This document shows, one piece after another, positions 1 through 9,319 of a stretch of 64,000 nt of DNA. The position numbers were made by a program, and so were the translations under genes. The notes under the pieces are model-generated. The model saw only the letters and a program-made list of their open reading frames with translations, did no database searches and had not been told where the DNA came from. How positions within the stretch are numbered: position 1 is the stretch's first letter; each line of letters starts with the position of its first letter. Source of the DNA: Sphaerisporangium krabiense (GTDB lineage Bacteria > Actinomycetota > Actinomycetes > Streptosporangiales > Streptosporangiaceae); assembly GCF_014200435.1 (NCBI RefSeq), contig NZ_JACHBR010000002.1:176501-240500 (forward strand). The letters are read 5' to 3'.

Positions 1-95
1 GAGCCGAGCGAGGTGAAGCTCAGGGCGTCGGGATCCAGCGGAGCGCCGCTGCCCTTGGCGGCCTTTCCCTCGGACGGCGGCAACAAGATGAGCAT
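1..95 (-). CDS. yaaA: YaaA-family (DUF328) protein, N-terminus only
   Basis: Reading leftward from ATG at 95, the first 31 codons begin MLILLPPSEGKA, the highly conserved opening of the YaaA/DUF328 family, which in E. coli limits Fenton damage during peroxide stress and binds DNA. The frame stays open to the left edge, so the rest of the gene (families are usually about 250 aa) lies outside the window. It is divergent from the GNAT gene at 175, leaving about 80 bp for both promoters. The family call rests on the N-terminal motif alone. Confidence 0.8.
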   Translation of the reverse strand, partial: MLILLPPSEGKAAKGSGAPLDPDALSFTSLG

Positions 96-174
96 GAATC
101 CGCAGTCTAGGGGAGGGGCGCCGTCCTGCCTCGGGGGTGGGGGCCGAGGTCAGGGGAGGGTTTAGGGTGCCGGG

Positions 175-927
175 ATGACCCTGGAGAATCTGGACTTCGA
201 TGAGCTCGTCCACCGGGCGTGGCCGGCGCCGTGCCAGGAGCGCTTCGGCGGGTGGGTGTTCCGGCACGCCTCGGGGGTGACGAAACGGGCCAACTCGGTG
301 CTGCCGCTCGGTGAGCCCGAGCATGTCGGCGCGGCGATCGAGGCGGCCGAGCGGTTCTACGCCGCGCGGGGACTGCCGTGCGTCTTCTCCATGGGCCCTG
401 GCGCCCCCGCGGGGCTGGACGATCACCTGGAGGCGCGCGGCTACCGCGTGGTGGACCGCACGGCGTACATGACCGCGTCCGTGGCATCGGTGGCCCGGGG
501 GTTCTCGCCGGACGGCGAGGTGGAACTGGCGGGCGAGGCGTCGCGGGAGTGGCTCGCGGCCTGGTGGGCCGTGGACGGGCGCTTCGGTGATCAGGGCCTG
601 GCCGCGGCGGCGGGCATCCTGGGCGGCGTCCCCGCCACGTACGCCGGGCTGCGGCGGGACGGCAGGGTGGTCGCGGTGGGCCGTTCCGTCCTGCAGGGCG
701 ACACGCTGGGCGTCTACTGCATGGCCACGCTGCCCGAGGCCCGGAGGCAGGGGCTCGGCGGCGCCGTCCTGCGTGCCCTGGCCGCGGACGGCCGCGCCCG
801 CGGCGCCGTGCGCGCCTACCTGGTGGTGATCGCCTCGAACGCGGCCGCCGTCGCGCTGTACGAACGACACGGCTTCACCTGGGCAGGCGGCTACCACTAC
901 CGGGTGCGCTCACGGGAGGAGACCTGA
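175..927 (+). CDS. GNAT-family N-acetyltransferase (Rv0428c-like)
   Basis: A 250-aa cytoplasmic acetyltransferase. The C-terminal half (about residues 110-245) carries the GNAT acetyl-CoA site: a beta strand ending in YCMATLPEARRQGLGGAV (the Q/RxxGxG/A loop), then an alpha helix, and the distal IASNAAAVALYERHGF motif. The first 100 residues are a second, degenerate GNAT-like domain, as in the two-domain mycobacterial Rv0428c group. The substrate is unknown. The ATG follows a purine-rich stretch (gggagggttt). It is transcribed alone and divergently from the YaaA-like gene. Confidence 0.85.
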   Translation: MTLENLDFDELVHRAWPAPCQERFGGWVFRHASGVTKRANSVLPLGEPEHVGAAIEAAERFYAARGLPCVFSMGPGAPAGLDDHLEARGYRVVDRTAYMTASVASVARGFSPDGEVELAGEASREWLAAWWAVDGRFGDQGLAAAAGILGGVPATYAGLRRDGRVVAVGRSVLQGDTLGVYCMATLPEARRQGLGGAVLRALAADGRARGAVRAYLVVIASNAAAVALYERHGFTWAGGYHYRVRSREET

Positions 928-1155
928 CGTGTCCGTCATGTCGCTCGGCATGAGCCGTTCCGGCTGATCTCCACTCCCCCCACCGGCGGCCGCGGTTTCG
1001 GCACGCCGGTGTCCGGGAGCGGGAGGAAGGGCGAGCCCTTCCATCTGACGACATACCGGCCGATCAAGCCCTCGGATGGCACGGCCGGAACCGCGCCGGG
1101 GCACTATCGGTCGGTCATGGATTGTCGGTTTATGAGATCGGGGCGGGGACCTGCG

Positions 1156-1380
1156 TCACCGCTCCGCGGTAGGGGTCGGGGTTTCGCTCAGGCGCGCCGA
1201 CTCGTCCTGGATGTCGGCGCCCTTCTCGCGCAGGGCCGCGATGTGGCGGCGCCCGTGGTGTGCGCAGAACAGCAGCTCCCCGCCCATGGGGAGAGAAGCG
1301 CGGATGTACGCCTGAGCGCCGCACCGGTCGCAACGGTCGACGGCGGTAAGCGGCTTGGTGGGGGCGAGAGCTCCAGTCAC
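1156..1380 (-). CDS. DUF7455 small zinc-ribbon-like protein
   Basis: A 74-aa protein of a family confined to actinobacteria. It has a CDRCGAQAY pair followed by LLFCAHHGRRH, giving a CxxC...CxxH metal-binding arrangement expected to hold one Zn ion. It sits divergently upstream of the topoisomerase subunit B gene, a neighbourhood I associate with this family in other actinomycetes. The function is unknown; no catalytic motif is visible. The ATG at 1380 is followed by a proline/lysine-rich start (TGALAPTKPLTAVDRC) typical of the family. Confidence 0.8.
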   Translation of the reverse strand: MTGALAPTKPLTAVDRCDRCGAQAYIRASLPMGGELLFCAHHGRRHIAALREKGADIQDESARLSETPTPTAER

Positions 1381-1585
1381 GTATCGCCTTTCGGGTCACC
1401 CCACTGACGTGGGGATGTTGGCGTCAGTCACTTGGGACAACATCTAACCCGATGCGGACGTTCCCAATCGCCTTCCGGATACGCCGAGAGCAGAATGTGT
1501 CGTTAAGTGATGGCGATGGGGCTCCGGCTGCCACGGAACCCCCTGATGGTGGCACTCTAGGCACGGCGGAACATCAAAAAGACGG

Positions 1586-1591
1586 TAGGCT
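1586..1591 (+). promoter_or_regulatory. Possible -10 hexamer TAGGCT upstream of parE
   Basis: TAGGCT, a good actinobacterial -10 box, lies 31 nt before the chosen GTG of the topoisomerase gene in the 240-bp divergent gap. No convincing -35 hexamer stands at 17-18 nt, so this is tentative. Confidence 0.3.
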
Positions 1592-1622
1592 ACGCACACA
1601 TGTTCGATCGGTGGGAGTGGGA

Positions 1623-3695
<2,073 letters not shown>

Positions 3696-3716
3696 GCCCG
3701 CGCCGGCGGCGCGCCG

Positions 3717-4217
3717 TCACAGGTCGACGGGCATCAGCTTGCCGGTGTGGACGTCGTAGACGGCGCCCCCGACGGCCAGCCGTTCCGGCAGGTACGGATA
3801 GGTGCGGACCCGGATGAGATCGCGGCGGAGCGCCGAGTCCTGGTTGGGCACGGTGTGGAACTCCAGGCTCCGCGTGTCCATGCCGAACTCGCGGTTGATC
3901 AGCTCATGTACCTCCTCGTCGGTCGACTTGGCCATCCGGCAGTCGGTGTGCGGCATCACCAGGATGCGATCCACGCCGAGCAGGTAGACCGCGAGCACCA
4001 GCGTGCGCAGCACGTCGTCGGTGACCCGCGCGCCCGCGTTGCGCAGGATCTTGGCGTCCCCCGCACCCAGGCCGAGCAGCCCGAGTGGATCGATCCGTGA
4101 ATCCATGCAGGTGACCACGGCCAGGCCCCGGGCGGCGCGGCCTGTCAGGCCTGAATATTCGAAGGTCTGTGAGTAGTCGTGATTGGCGGCCAGCACATCG
4201 TCGAACGCTCCCGTCAT
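3717..4217 (-). CDS. Beta-class carbonic anhydrase
   Basis: A 166-aa zinc enzyme interconverting CO2 and bicarbonate in the cytoplasm. The beta-CA zinc and catalytic residues are visible: CMDSRID (Zn Cys plus the Asp-Arg dyad), MPHTDCRM (Zn His and Cys), and ILRNAGARVTDDVLRTL. Length and motif spacing resemble mycobacterial Rv1284 (about 163 aa). I chose ATG 4217 because the product then starts MTGAFDDVLAANHDY like that homologue. An in-frame GTG at 4253 would add 12 residues; neither has a strong ribosome site. It is convergent with parE. Confidence 0.9.
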   Translation of the reverse strand: MTGAFDDVLAANHDYSQTFEYSGLTGRAARGLAVVTCMDSRIDPLGLLGLGAGDAKILRNAGARVTDDVLRTLVLAVYLLGVDRILVMPHTDCRMAKSTDEEVHELINREFGMDTRSLEFHTVPNQDSALRRDLIRVRTYPYLPERLAVGGAVYDVHTGKLMPVDL

Positions 4218-4358
4218 GTGACCAATATTCTCGTACGCCTCCTTCGTCGCCACCGGTGGGGGATGGTTGTCATGGTCTTTGTAAAGATCCCACGATCACG
4301 CGTCACCTTCGGTGATGATTGCCTTACCGAGAGTGCGCGATCGTGAAGGAGCTTCAGG

Positions 4359-4688
4359 GTGGGGAAGACCGATTCGCTCGCCGGCCATCTGCGCGCCCGG
4401 GCCAGGTGGCGGCTCGACCGCGTCCAGCGCGCCGACGACGGCTGGAACGCCCGCTGCGCCCTGGCCCTGCTCGACGCCGCCTCCTACGTGCACGAGCTGC
4501 CCGAGGACGATCCGCTGATCGTGGCGCTGGAGCAGGCCGGCTGCTTCGGCCCCTACGGGGTCGGCGACTTCCAGCCCGGTGAGGCCGTCGCCAAGCTGAT
4601 CGATTTCTGGCACTCGGGGGAGCCGTGGGAACTGCTCACCGCCATCCCGCCGGTGGCGCGGGGCGAGGCGGTGCCCACCCGGCGGTGA
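4359..4688 (+). CDS. Hypothetical protein, 109 aa
   Basis: A small soluble, slightly acidic protein, rich in Trp, Ala and Leu, with no signal peptide, membrane segment or catalytic motif that I recognise. GTG 4359 follows GAAGGA by 8 nt, a good ribosome site. Codon use matches neighbouring genes (G/C at third positions), so it is probably real. It stands between carbonic anhydrase and the thioredoxin-like gene without forming an operon with either. Confidence 0.65.
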   Translation: MGKTDSLAGHLRARARWRLDRVQRADDGWNARCALALLDAASYVHELPEDDPLIVALEQAGCFGPYGVGDFQPGEAVAKLIDFWHSGEPWELLTAIPPVARGEAVPTRR

Positions 4689-4709
4689 GCCCCGCCCGCC
4701 CGCGCCCTC

Positions 4710-5270
4710 CTACGCCTCGGTTCCCGGCTTCCACTTGATGCCGCAGCCCAGGCTCGGCCGCTGCTCGCCCGGCACGGGACGGCCGGCGAGCACGGCGTCG
4801 ATCGCCTCCCGGAGCGAGGCGCCCGTCACCGGCTCCTGGTTCGACGGCCGGGCGTCGTCGAACTGGCCCCGGTAGGCCAGCAGCCGGTCGGCATCGTAGA
4901 GGAAGAAGTCCGGCGTGCAGGCGGCCTTGTAGGCCCGCGCCACGTCCTGCGACTCGTCCACCAGGTACGGGAAGCCGAAGCCCGCCCGTTCGGCCTGCTC
5001 CTTGAGGTGCGCGATGTCGTCGTCCGGGTAGTTCACGACGTCGTTGCTCGAGATGCCGACCGTGGCGACCCGCCCGCGGTAGTCCGCCGCCAGCGCGCCG
5101 AGGCCCTTCTCGACGCGGCGCACGTACGGGCAGTGGTTGGACAGGAAGACCACCAGGGTCGCGGGCGTTGCCTTCAGGTCGGACAGGGACACCCGCCCTC
5201 CGGCGATCGACGGCAGATCGAACTCCGGCGCGGCGGTCCCCAGCGGGACCATGAATGAGGTGACAGCCAT
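4710..5270 (-). CDS. Thioredoxin-like / AhpC-TSA family protein
   Basis: A 186-aa thioredoxin-fold protein. It starts APEFDLPSIAGGRVSL (peroxiredoxin-like strand), then VVFLSNHCPYVRRVE, where the active site is a single Cys followed by Pro (HCPY) instead of CxxC. Later come GISSNDVVNYPDD and the family's C-terminal SLGCGIKWKPG tail. This group is annotated 'thioredoxin family protein' or PRX-like; it is probably a one-Cys or atypical two-Cys redox protein, the second Cys perhaps that in LGCGIKW. I chose ATG 5270, where homology to the family begins; an open frame continues upstream without similarity. Confidence 0.85.
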   Translation of the reverse strand: MAVTSFMVPLGTAAPEFDLPSIAGGRVSLSDLKATPATLVVFLSNHCPYVRRVEKGLGALAADYRGRVATVGISSNDVVNYPDDDIAHLKEQAERAGFGFPYLVDESQDVARAYKAACTPDFFLYDADRLLAYRGQFDDARPSNQEPVTGASLREAIDAVLAGRPVPGEQRPSLGCGIKWKPGTEA

Positions 5271-5421
5271 GGCGTCATTGTCCGCCACCGGCCGGCGCGC
5301 GGGCCGGAGGCGCCGCGTCTCCCCGTGATCGACCTGTGGACGACCGGGGTGATGGGCCGTGGTCGTCCACAGGTCTGCGCCGCGGTCGGAAAGCGTCGCC
5401 CGGACCTGGTACCAAGGAGGC

Positions 5422-7605
5422 ATGGTGGACGAGAGCGGCCTGCGGGCCGAGGCGGAAGACAGGCTGCGGTCCCTCGCCGGGCCCGGGGCGCGGCTGCGCG
5501 ACGACCAGTGGTCGGCGATCCGCGCGCTGGTGGTCGAGCGACGCCGCGCCCTCGTCGTCCAGCGCACCGGCTGGGGCAAGTCGGCGGTCTACTTCATCGC
5601 CACCGCCCTGCTGCGGGCGCGGGGCGCGGGTCCCACGGTCATCGTCTCGCCGTTGCTCGCGCTGATGCGCAACCAGATCGCCGCCGCCGCGCGCGCGGGC
5701 GTCCACGCCGCCACGATCAACTCCGCCAACACCGACGAGTGGGACCGCGTCCACGCCGAGGTCGAGCGCGGCGAGATCGACGTCCTCCTGGTCAGCCCCG
5801 AGCGGCTCAACAACCCCGACTTCCGCGCGCTGGTGCTGCCCAAACTGGCGGCGGGCGCCGGGCTCGTGGTGGTCGACGAGGCGCACTGCATCTCCGACTG
5901 GGGCCACGACTTCCGGCCCGATTACCGCCGCCTGCGCAGCCTCCTGGCGAGCCTGCCGCCCGGCGTGCCCGTCCTCGCCACCACGGCCACGGCCAACGCC
6001 CGCGTCACCCACGACGTCGCCGAGCAACTGGGCTCCGGGCCCTCCGGCGGCCCCGCCGCGGCGGACGGCGCGGCGGCCGTGGCACGGCCGGAGAGCCCCG
6101 GAGAGACGCTGGTGCTGCGCGGGCCTCTGGAGCGGGACAGCCTGCGGCTCGCCGTCGTCCGGCAGCCCACGGCCGAGCGGCGGCTGGCCTGGCTCGCCGA
6201 GGCCCTGCGCGACCTGCCCGGCTCCGGCATCATCTACACGCTCACCGTGGCCGCCACGCACGAGATCTCCGCCTACCTCCGTGACCAGGGGTATGAGGTC
6301 GCGGCCTACTCCGGCCAGACCGAGCAGGCCGAGCGCCTGGCCGCCGAGCAGGCTCTGCTCGACAACCGGGTGAAGGCGCTGATCGCGACCTCCGCCCTCG
6401 GCATGGGGTTCGACAAGCCCGACCTGGGGTTCGTGGTCCACGTCGGCGCCCCCGCGTCCCCGGTCGCCTACTACCAGCAGATCGGCCGCGCCGGGCGAGG
6501 CGTCGAGCGCGCCGAGGTGATCCTTCTCCCCGGCCCGGAGGACCGCGACATCTGGGCCTACTTCGCCTCGCTGGCCTTCCCACCCGAGACGACCGTGCGG
6601 GCCACGCTCGGCGCCCTGTCCGAGCAGGGCACGACGTCCACGGCCGCGCTGGAGACACGGGTCGATCTGAGCCGTGCCCGGCTGGAGACGATGCTCAAGG
6701 TCCTCGACGTGGACGGCGCGGTCGAGCGCGTCAAGGGGGGCTGGCGCTCCACCGGCATGCCCTGGGCCTACGACGGGCCCCGGTACGCCCGGGTCGCGGC
6801 CGAGCGTACCGCCGAGCAGCGCGCCATGCTCGACTACATCGCCACCGACCAGTGCCGCGAAGAGTTCCTCCGCCGCCATCTGGACGACGAGACCGCCCGG
6901 CCCTGCGGCCGTTGCGACAACTGCACCGGGACCCACCACCAGGAGTCGGTCGGCGAGGAGGCGGTCGGCCGGGCCCGCGATCGGCTGCGCCGGCCCGGCG
7001 TCGAGGTCGAGCCCCGCTCGCAGTGGCCCACCGGCCTGAAGGAACTCGGCCTGTCCGGCCGCATCCGGCCTGAGGTCTCCGCCGAGCCCGGCCGCGCGCT
7101 CGGGCGGCTCACCGACATCGGCTGGGGCAACGTGCTCAGACGGCTGCTCGCCGCCGACGCTCCCGACCGGCCCGTCCCCGACGAGGTGTTCGACGCCGTG
7201 GTCCAGGTGCTGGCCGCCTGGGAGTGGCGGCAGCGTCCCGTCTCGGTCGTCAGCGTCCCCTCCGCCACCCGCCCGAAGCTCGTCGCCGGCCTCGCCCAGC
7301 GGCTGGCCGCCGTCGGCAGGCTCACCTACCTCGGCTCCCTGGCCTACCGCAACGGCCCGCCGGGCCGTCAGCACAACAGCGCCCACCGCGTGCGCGCCCT
7401 CACCGCCACGCTGACCGCCGACGTCCCCGGCGGCCTGGAGGTCTCCGGCATGCCGGAGACCGGCGCCGTGTCGCTGTCCAGCGGCCCGGTGCTCCTGGTC
7501 GACGACCGCGTCGAAACCGGCTGGACGATGACCGTCGCCACGGCGATGCTCCGCCAGGCCGGCGCCCCGGCCGTCCTCCCCCTCACCTTGGCCACCACGA
7601 CCTGA
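5422..7605 (+). CDS. recQ: RecQ-family DNA helicase with C-terminal phosphoribosyltransferase-like domain
   Basis: A 727-aa SF2 3'-5' DNA helicase. Motif I is [11 protein letters not shown] (residues 49-54 core), motif [20 protein letters not shown], followed by [12 protein letters not shown] and QQIGRAGRG. The RecQ zinc site is CREEF...CGRCDNC. The last 190 residues do not read as RQC-HRDC; they end with [16 protein letters not shown], the PRPP-loop signature of type I phosphoribosyltransferases (ComFC-like), so this is a helicase-PRTase fusion. AAGGAGG at 5414-5420 precedes ATG 5422 closely; GTG 5425 (4-nt spacing) may be the true start. A bidirectional hairpin follows. Confidence 0.92.
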   Translation: MVDESGLRAEAEDRLRSLAGPGARLRDDQWSAIRALVVERRRALVVQRTGWGKSAVYFIATALLRARGAGPTVIVSPLLALMRNQIAAAARAGVHAATINSANTDEWDRVHAEVERGEIDVLLVSPERLNNPDFRALVLPKLAAGAGLVVVDEAHCISDWGHDFRPDYRRLRSLLASLPPGVPVLATTATANARVTHDVAEQLGSGPSGGPAAADGAAAVARPESPGETLVLRGPLERDSLRLAVVRQPTAERRLAWLAEALRDLPGSGIIYTLTVAATHEISAYLRDQGYEVAAYSGQTEQAERLAAEQALLDNRVKALIATSALGMGFDKPDLGFVVHVGAPASPVAYYQQIGRAGRGVERAEVILLPGPEDRDIWAYFASLAFPPETTVRATLGALSEQGTTSTAALETRVDLSRARLETMLKVLDVDGAVERVKGGWRSTGMPWAYDGPRYARVAAERTAEQRAMLDYIATDQCREEFLRRHLDDETARPCGRCDNCTGTHHQESVGEEAVGRARDRLRRPGVEVEPRSQWPTGLKELGLSGRIRPEVSAEPGRALGRLTDIGWGNVLRRLLAADAPDRPVPDEVFDAVVQVLAAWEWRQRPVSVVSVPSATRPKLVAGLAQRLAAVGRLTYLGSLAYRNGPPGRQHNSAHRVRALTATLTADVPGGLEVSGMPETGAVSLSSGPVLLVDDRVETGWTMTVATAMLRQAGAPAVLPLTLATTT

Positions 7606-7629
7606 CCCAGCCCCGGCGCGAGACCCGAA

Positions 7630-7664
7630 AGCCCGCCCGGCATGTCGGACGTGCGGGGCGGGCT
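7630..7664. terminator. Bidirectional hairpin terminator
   Basis: Perfect 9-bp GC stem AGCCCGCCC/GGGCGGGCT around a 17-nt loop, placed between the ends of convergent recQ and the PfkB kinase gene. There is no U-tract, as is common in actinobacteria. Confidence 0.6.
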
Positions 7665-7729
7665 GAAGGTACTGGAGCAAGAGCCGGTGAGGCCGTGGAT
7701 CGTGCGGCTGGGGGCCCGAGGGCCGGAGG

Positions 7730-8626
7730 TCAGAGGCGGGGGCGGGCGCCCAGGTTGGAGATGGCCTTGGCGGCGAGGGCGTTGCCGGCGGCCAGGGCGT
7801 CGGCGGCCTGCTTGCCTTCCAGCCAGGGCTGGAGGAAGCCCGCGGCGAACGCGTCGCCCGCGCCCGTGCCGTCGACCACGCGCTCGACGTGCTCGGCCGG
7901 GGCGCGGACGGGCTCGGCGCGGTTGTTGGTGTACCAGAGGGAACCCTCGGCACCGAGCTTGATCACGACCTGCGGGAACCACGCGGTCAGCACCTTGGCC
8001 GCGGCGGCGGCGTCGTCCCGGCCGGTGAGCACCTTGGCCTGGGCCTCGTTGGCGAACAGCAGCTTGGCGCCGGCGTGCGTCCACTCGAGGAAGGGCTCGG
8101 CGCCCGTGCGCTCCAGCGGCGCGGCCGAGGCGCAGTCGACCGAGATCGACATGCCCGCCCGGCGGGCGTTGTCCAGCGCAGCCAGCCCGGCCTCGCGCGA
8201 GCCCTCGTTCAGCAGCGTGTAGCCGGAGAGGTGAAGGTGACCGCCCTGCGAGAACAGGTCGCGCGGAAGGTCCTCGGGCGAGAGGGCGGCGTTGGCGCCG
8301 GGGTCGGACAGCAGCGTGCGCTCGCCCTTGTGCGTGACCAGCACGACGCACGTGCCGGTCGGCCGCTCAGGATCCATGACGAGGCGGGCGTCGACGCCGT
8401 AGCCCATCAGCTCCATGTCGCGGTTGCGGCCCGTGATGTCGGCGCCCCTGCGGCCCACGAAGGCGACCTCGGCGCCCTCGACGGCGAGCCAGGACGCGAT
8501 GTTGGCCCCAGAACCGCCACCGTGCATGGTGACCACGGCCGGAGTGTCGCTCGCCCGGGCGAGAGGGTAGCGGGCACGTGCGACCGCGTCGGTCATCAGA
8601 TCGCCCACCACGACAACCCGCGTCAT
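7730..8626 (-). CDS. PfkB-family carbohydrate kinase
   Basis: A 298-aa ribokinase-type sugar kinase phosphorylating a sugar or nucleoside with ATP in the cytoplasm. It shows the N-terminal GGGSGANIASWLA substrate-site glycine run, the CVVLVTHKGERTLLSDPGAN central strand and the PfkB signature 2 DGTGAGDAFAAGFL with the catalytic Asp. The substrate cannot be fixed from sequence; homologues are labelled sugar kinase, ribokinase or adenosine kinase-like. It is monocistronic and convergent with recQ. The ATG follows AAGGTGG by 6 nt. Confidence 0.88.
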   Translation of the reverse strand: MTRVVVVGDLMTDAVARARYPLARASDTPAVVTMHGGGSGANIASWLAVEGAEVAFVGRRGADITGRNRDMELMGYGVDARLVMDPERPTGTCVVLVTHKGERTLLSDPGANAALSPEDLPRDLFSQGGHLHLSGYTLLNEGSREAGLAALDNARRAGMSISVDCASAAPLERTGAEPFLEWTHAGAKLLFANEAQAKVLTGRDDAAAAAKVLTAWFPQVVIKLGAEGSLWYTNNRAEPVRAPAEHVERVVDGTGAGDAFAAGFLQPWLEGKQAADALAAGNALAAKAISNLGARPRL

Positions 8627-9319
8627 GATGTCACCACCTTGTTGGCACTACAGGAGGCTGCTGACAGAAAACCTAACAGCTTCAAGGCGGGGCGTGGGGC
8701 GTAGAGCGGACACCCGGGCACAGTCGATGCACAAGCGTTGCCCAACAAACCAGACATCATCTCCCTAACGCCCCCGACCCATCCAGCCCTTGCCACGCTT
8801 GAGCTCCCGCCCCCGCCGAATCCCCGCCACGTCCGCTGCGGATCCGGCCCGAGGACCTGGTGATCACACCCTCGCACCGCCACGCCAAGCCCCCGCAACC
8901 GCGTTCTCCGCCCCCGACACCGTAGCCGCCGGCACCCACCTCCCGCGCCCGAACCACGCAAGGCCACATGTCTCCCGCCGAGGCTTTGGTACCACGCGGC
9001 TTCAGCCAAGGCCTCGGTGTGGCGGACATGGCTCGAGCGCGTCTCAATTGCCGTGATCGTGCCCCAGAACCCATCTCCGTCCAGGGCAGTTCCACCACCC
9101 GCCGTTGAGTGTGCTGTGGTGGGATTCGGGGTCCCCGCGACCGCACCCTCCCGTCCTCGCGCCAAGGCCTCCGGAACCGCGTTCTCCCAACCCGCCGTCG
9201 GTGCCCGCCGCCCATGCTGGAGCCACATGGGCCAACGTGTCTCTGTTGAGTCGTGGCAGTTGGGCATTTGGGGGGTTTGTGGCGGGGGTGGGTGGTTGTG
9301 GGGCGCTTAGGCTCGGGGG
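8627..9319. other. 693-bp intergenic stretch with degenerate repeats
   Basis: No open frame here shows family motifs or a credible start. The minus strand holds two related segments (8882-8920 and 9159-9196) sharing CGCCAAG and AACCGCGTTCTCC with a one-base gap between, suggesting a decayed duplication. It ends in a -10-like TAGGCT just before the GNAT/acyl-CoA-ligase gene. Confidence 0.5.
9308..9313 (+). promoter_or_regulatory. -10 box TAGGCT, leaderless arrangement
   Basis: TAGGCT ends six nt before the GTG of the gene at 9320, the spacing expected when transcription starts at the start codon. No ribosome site precedes the GTG. Confidence 0.4.
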
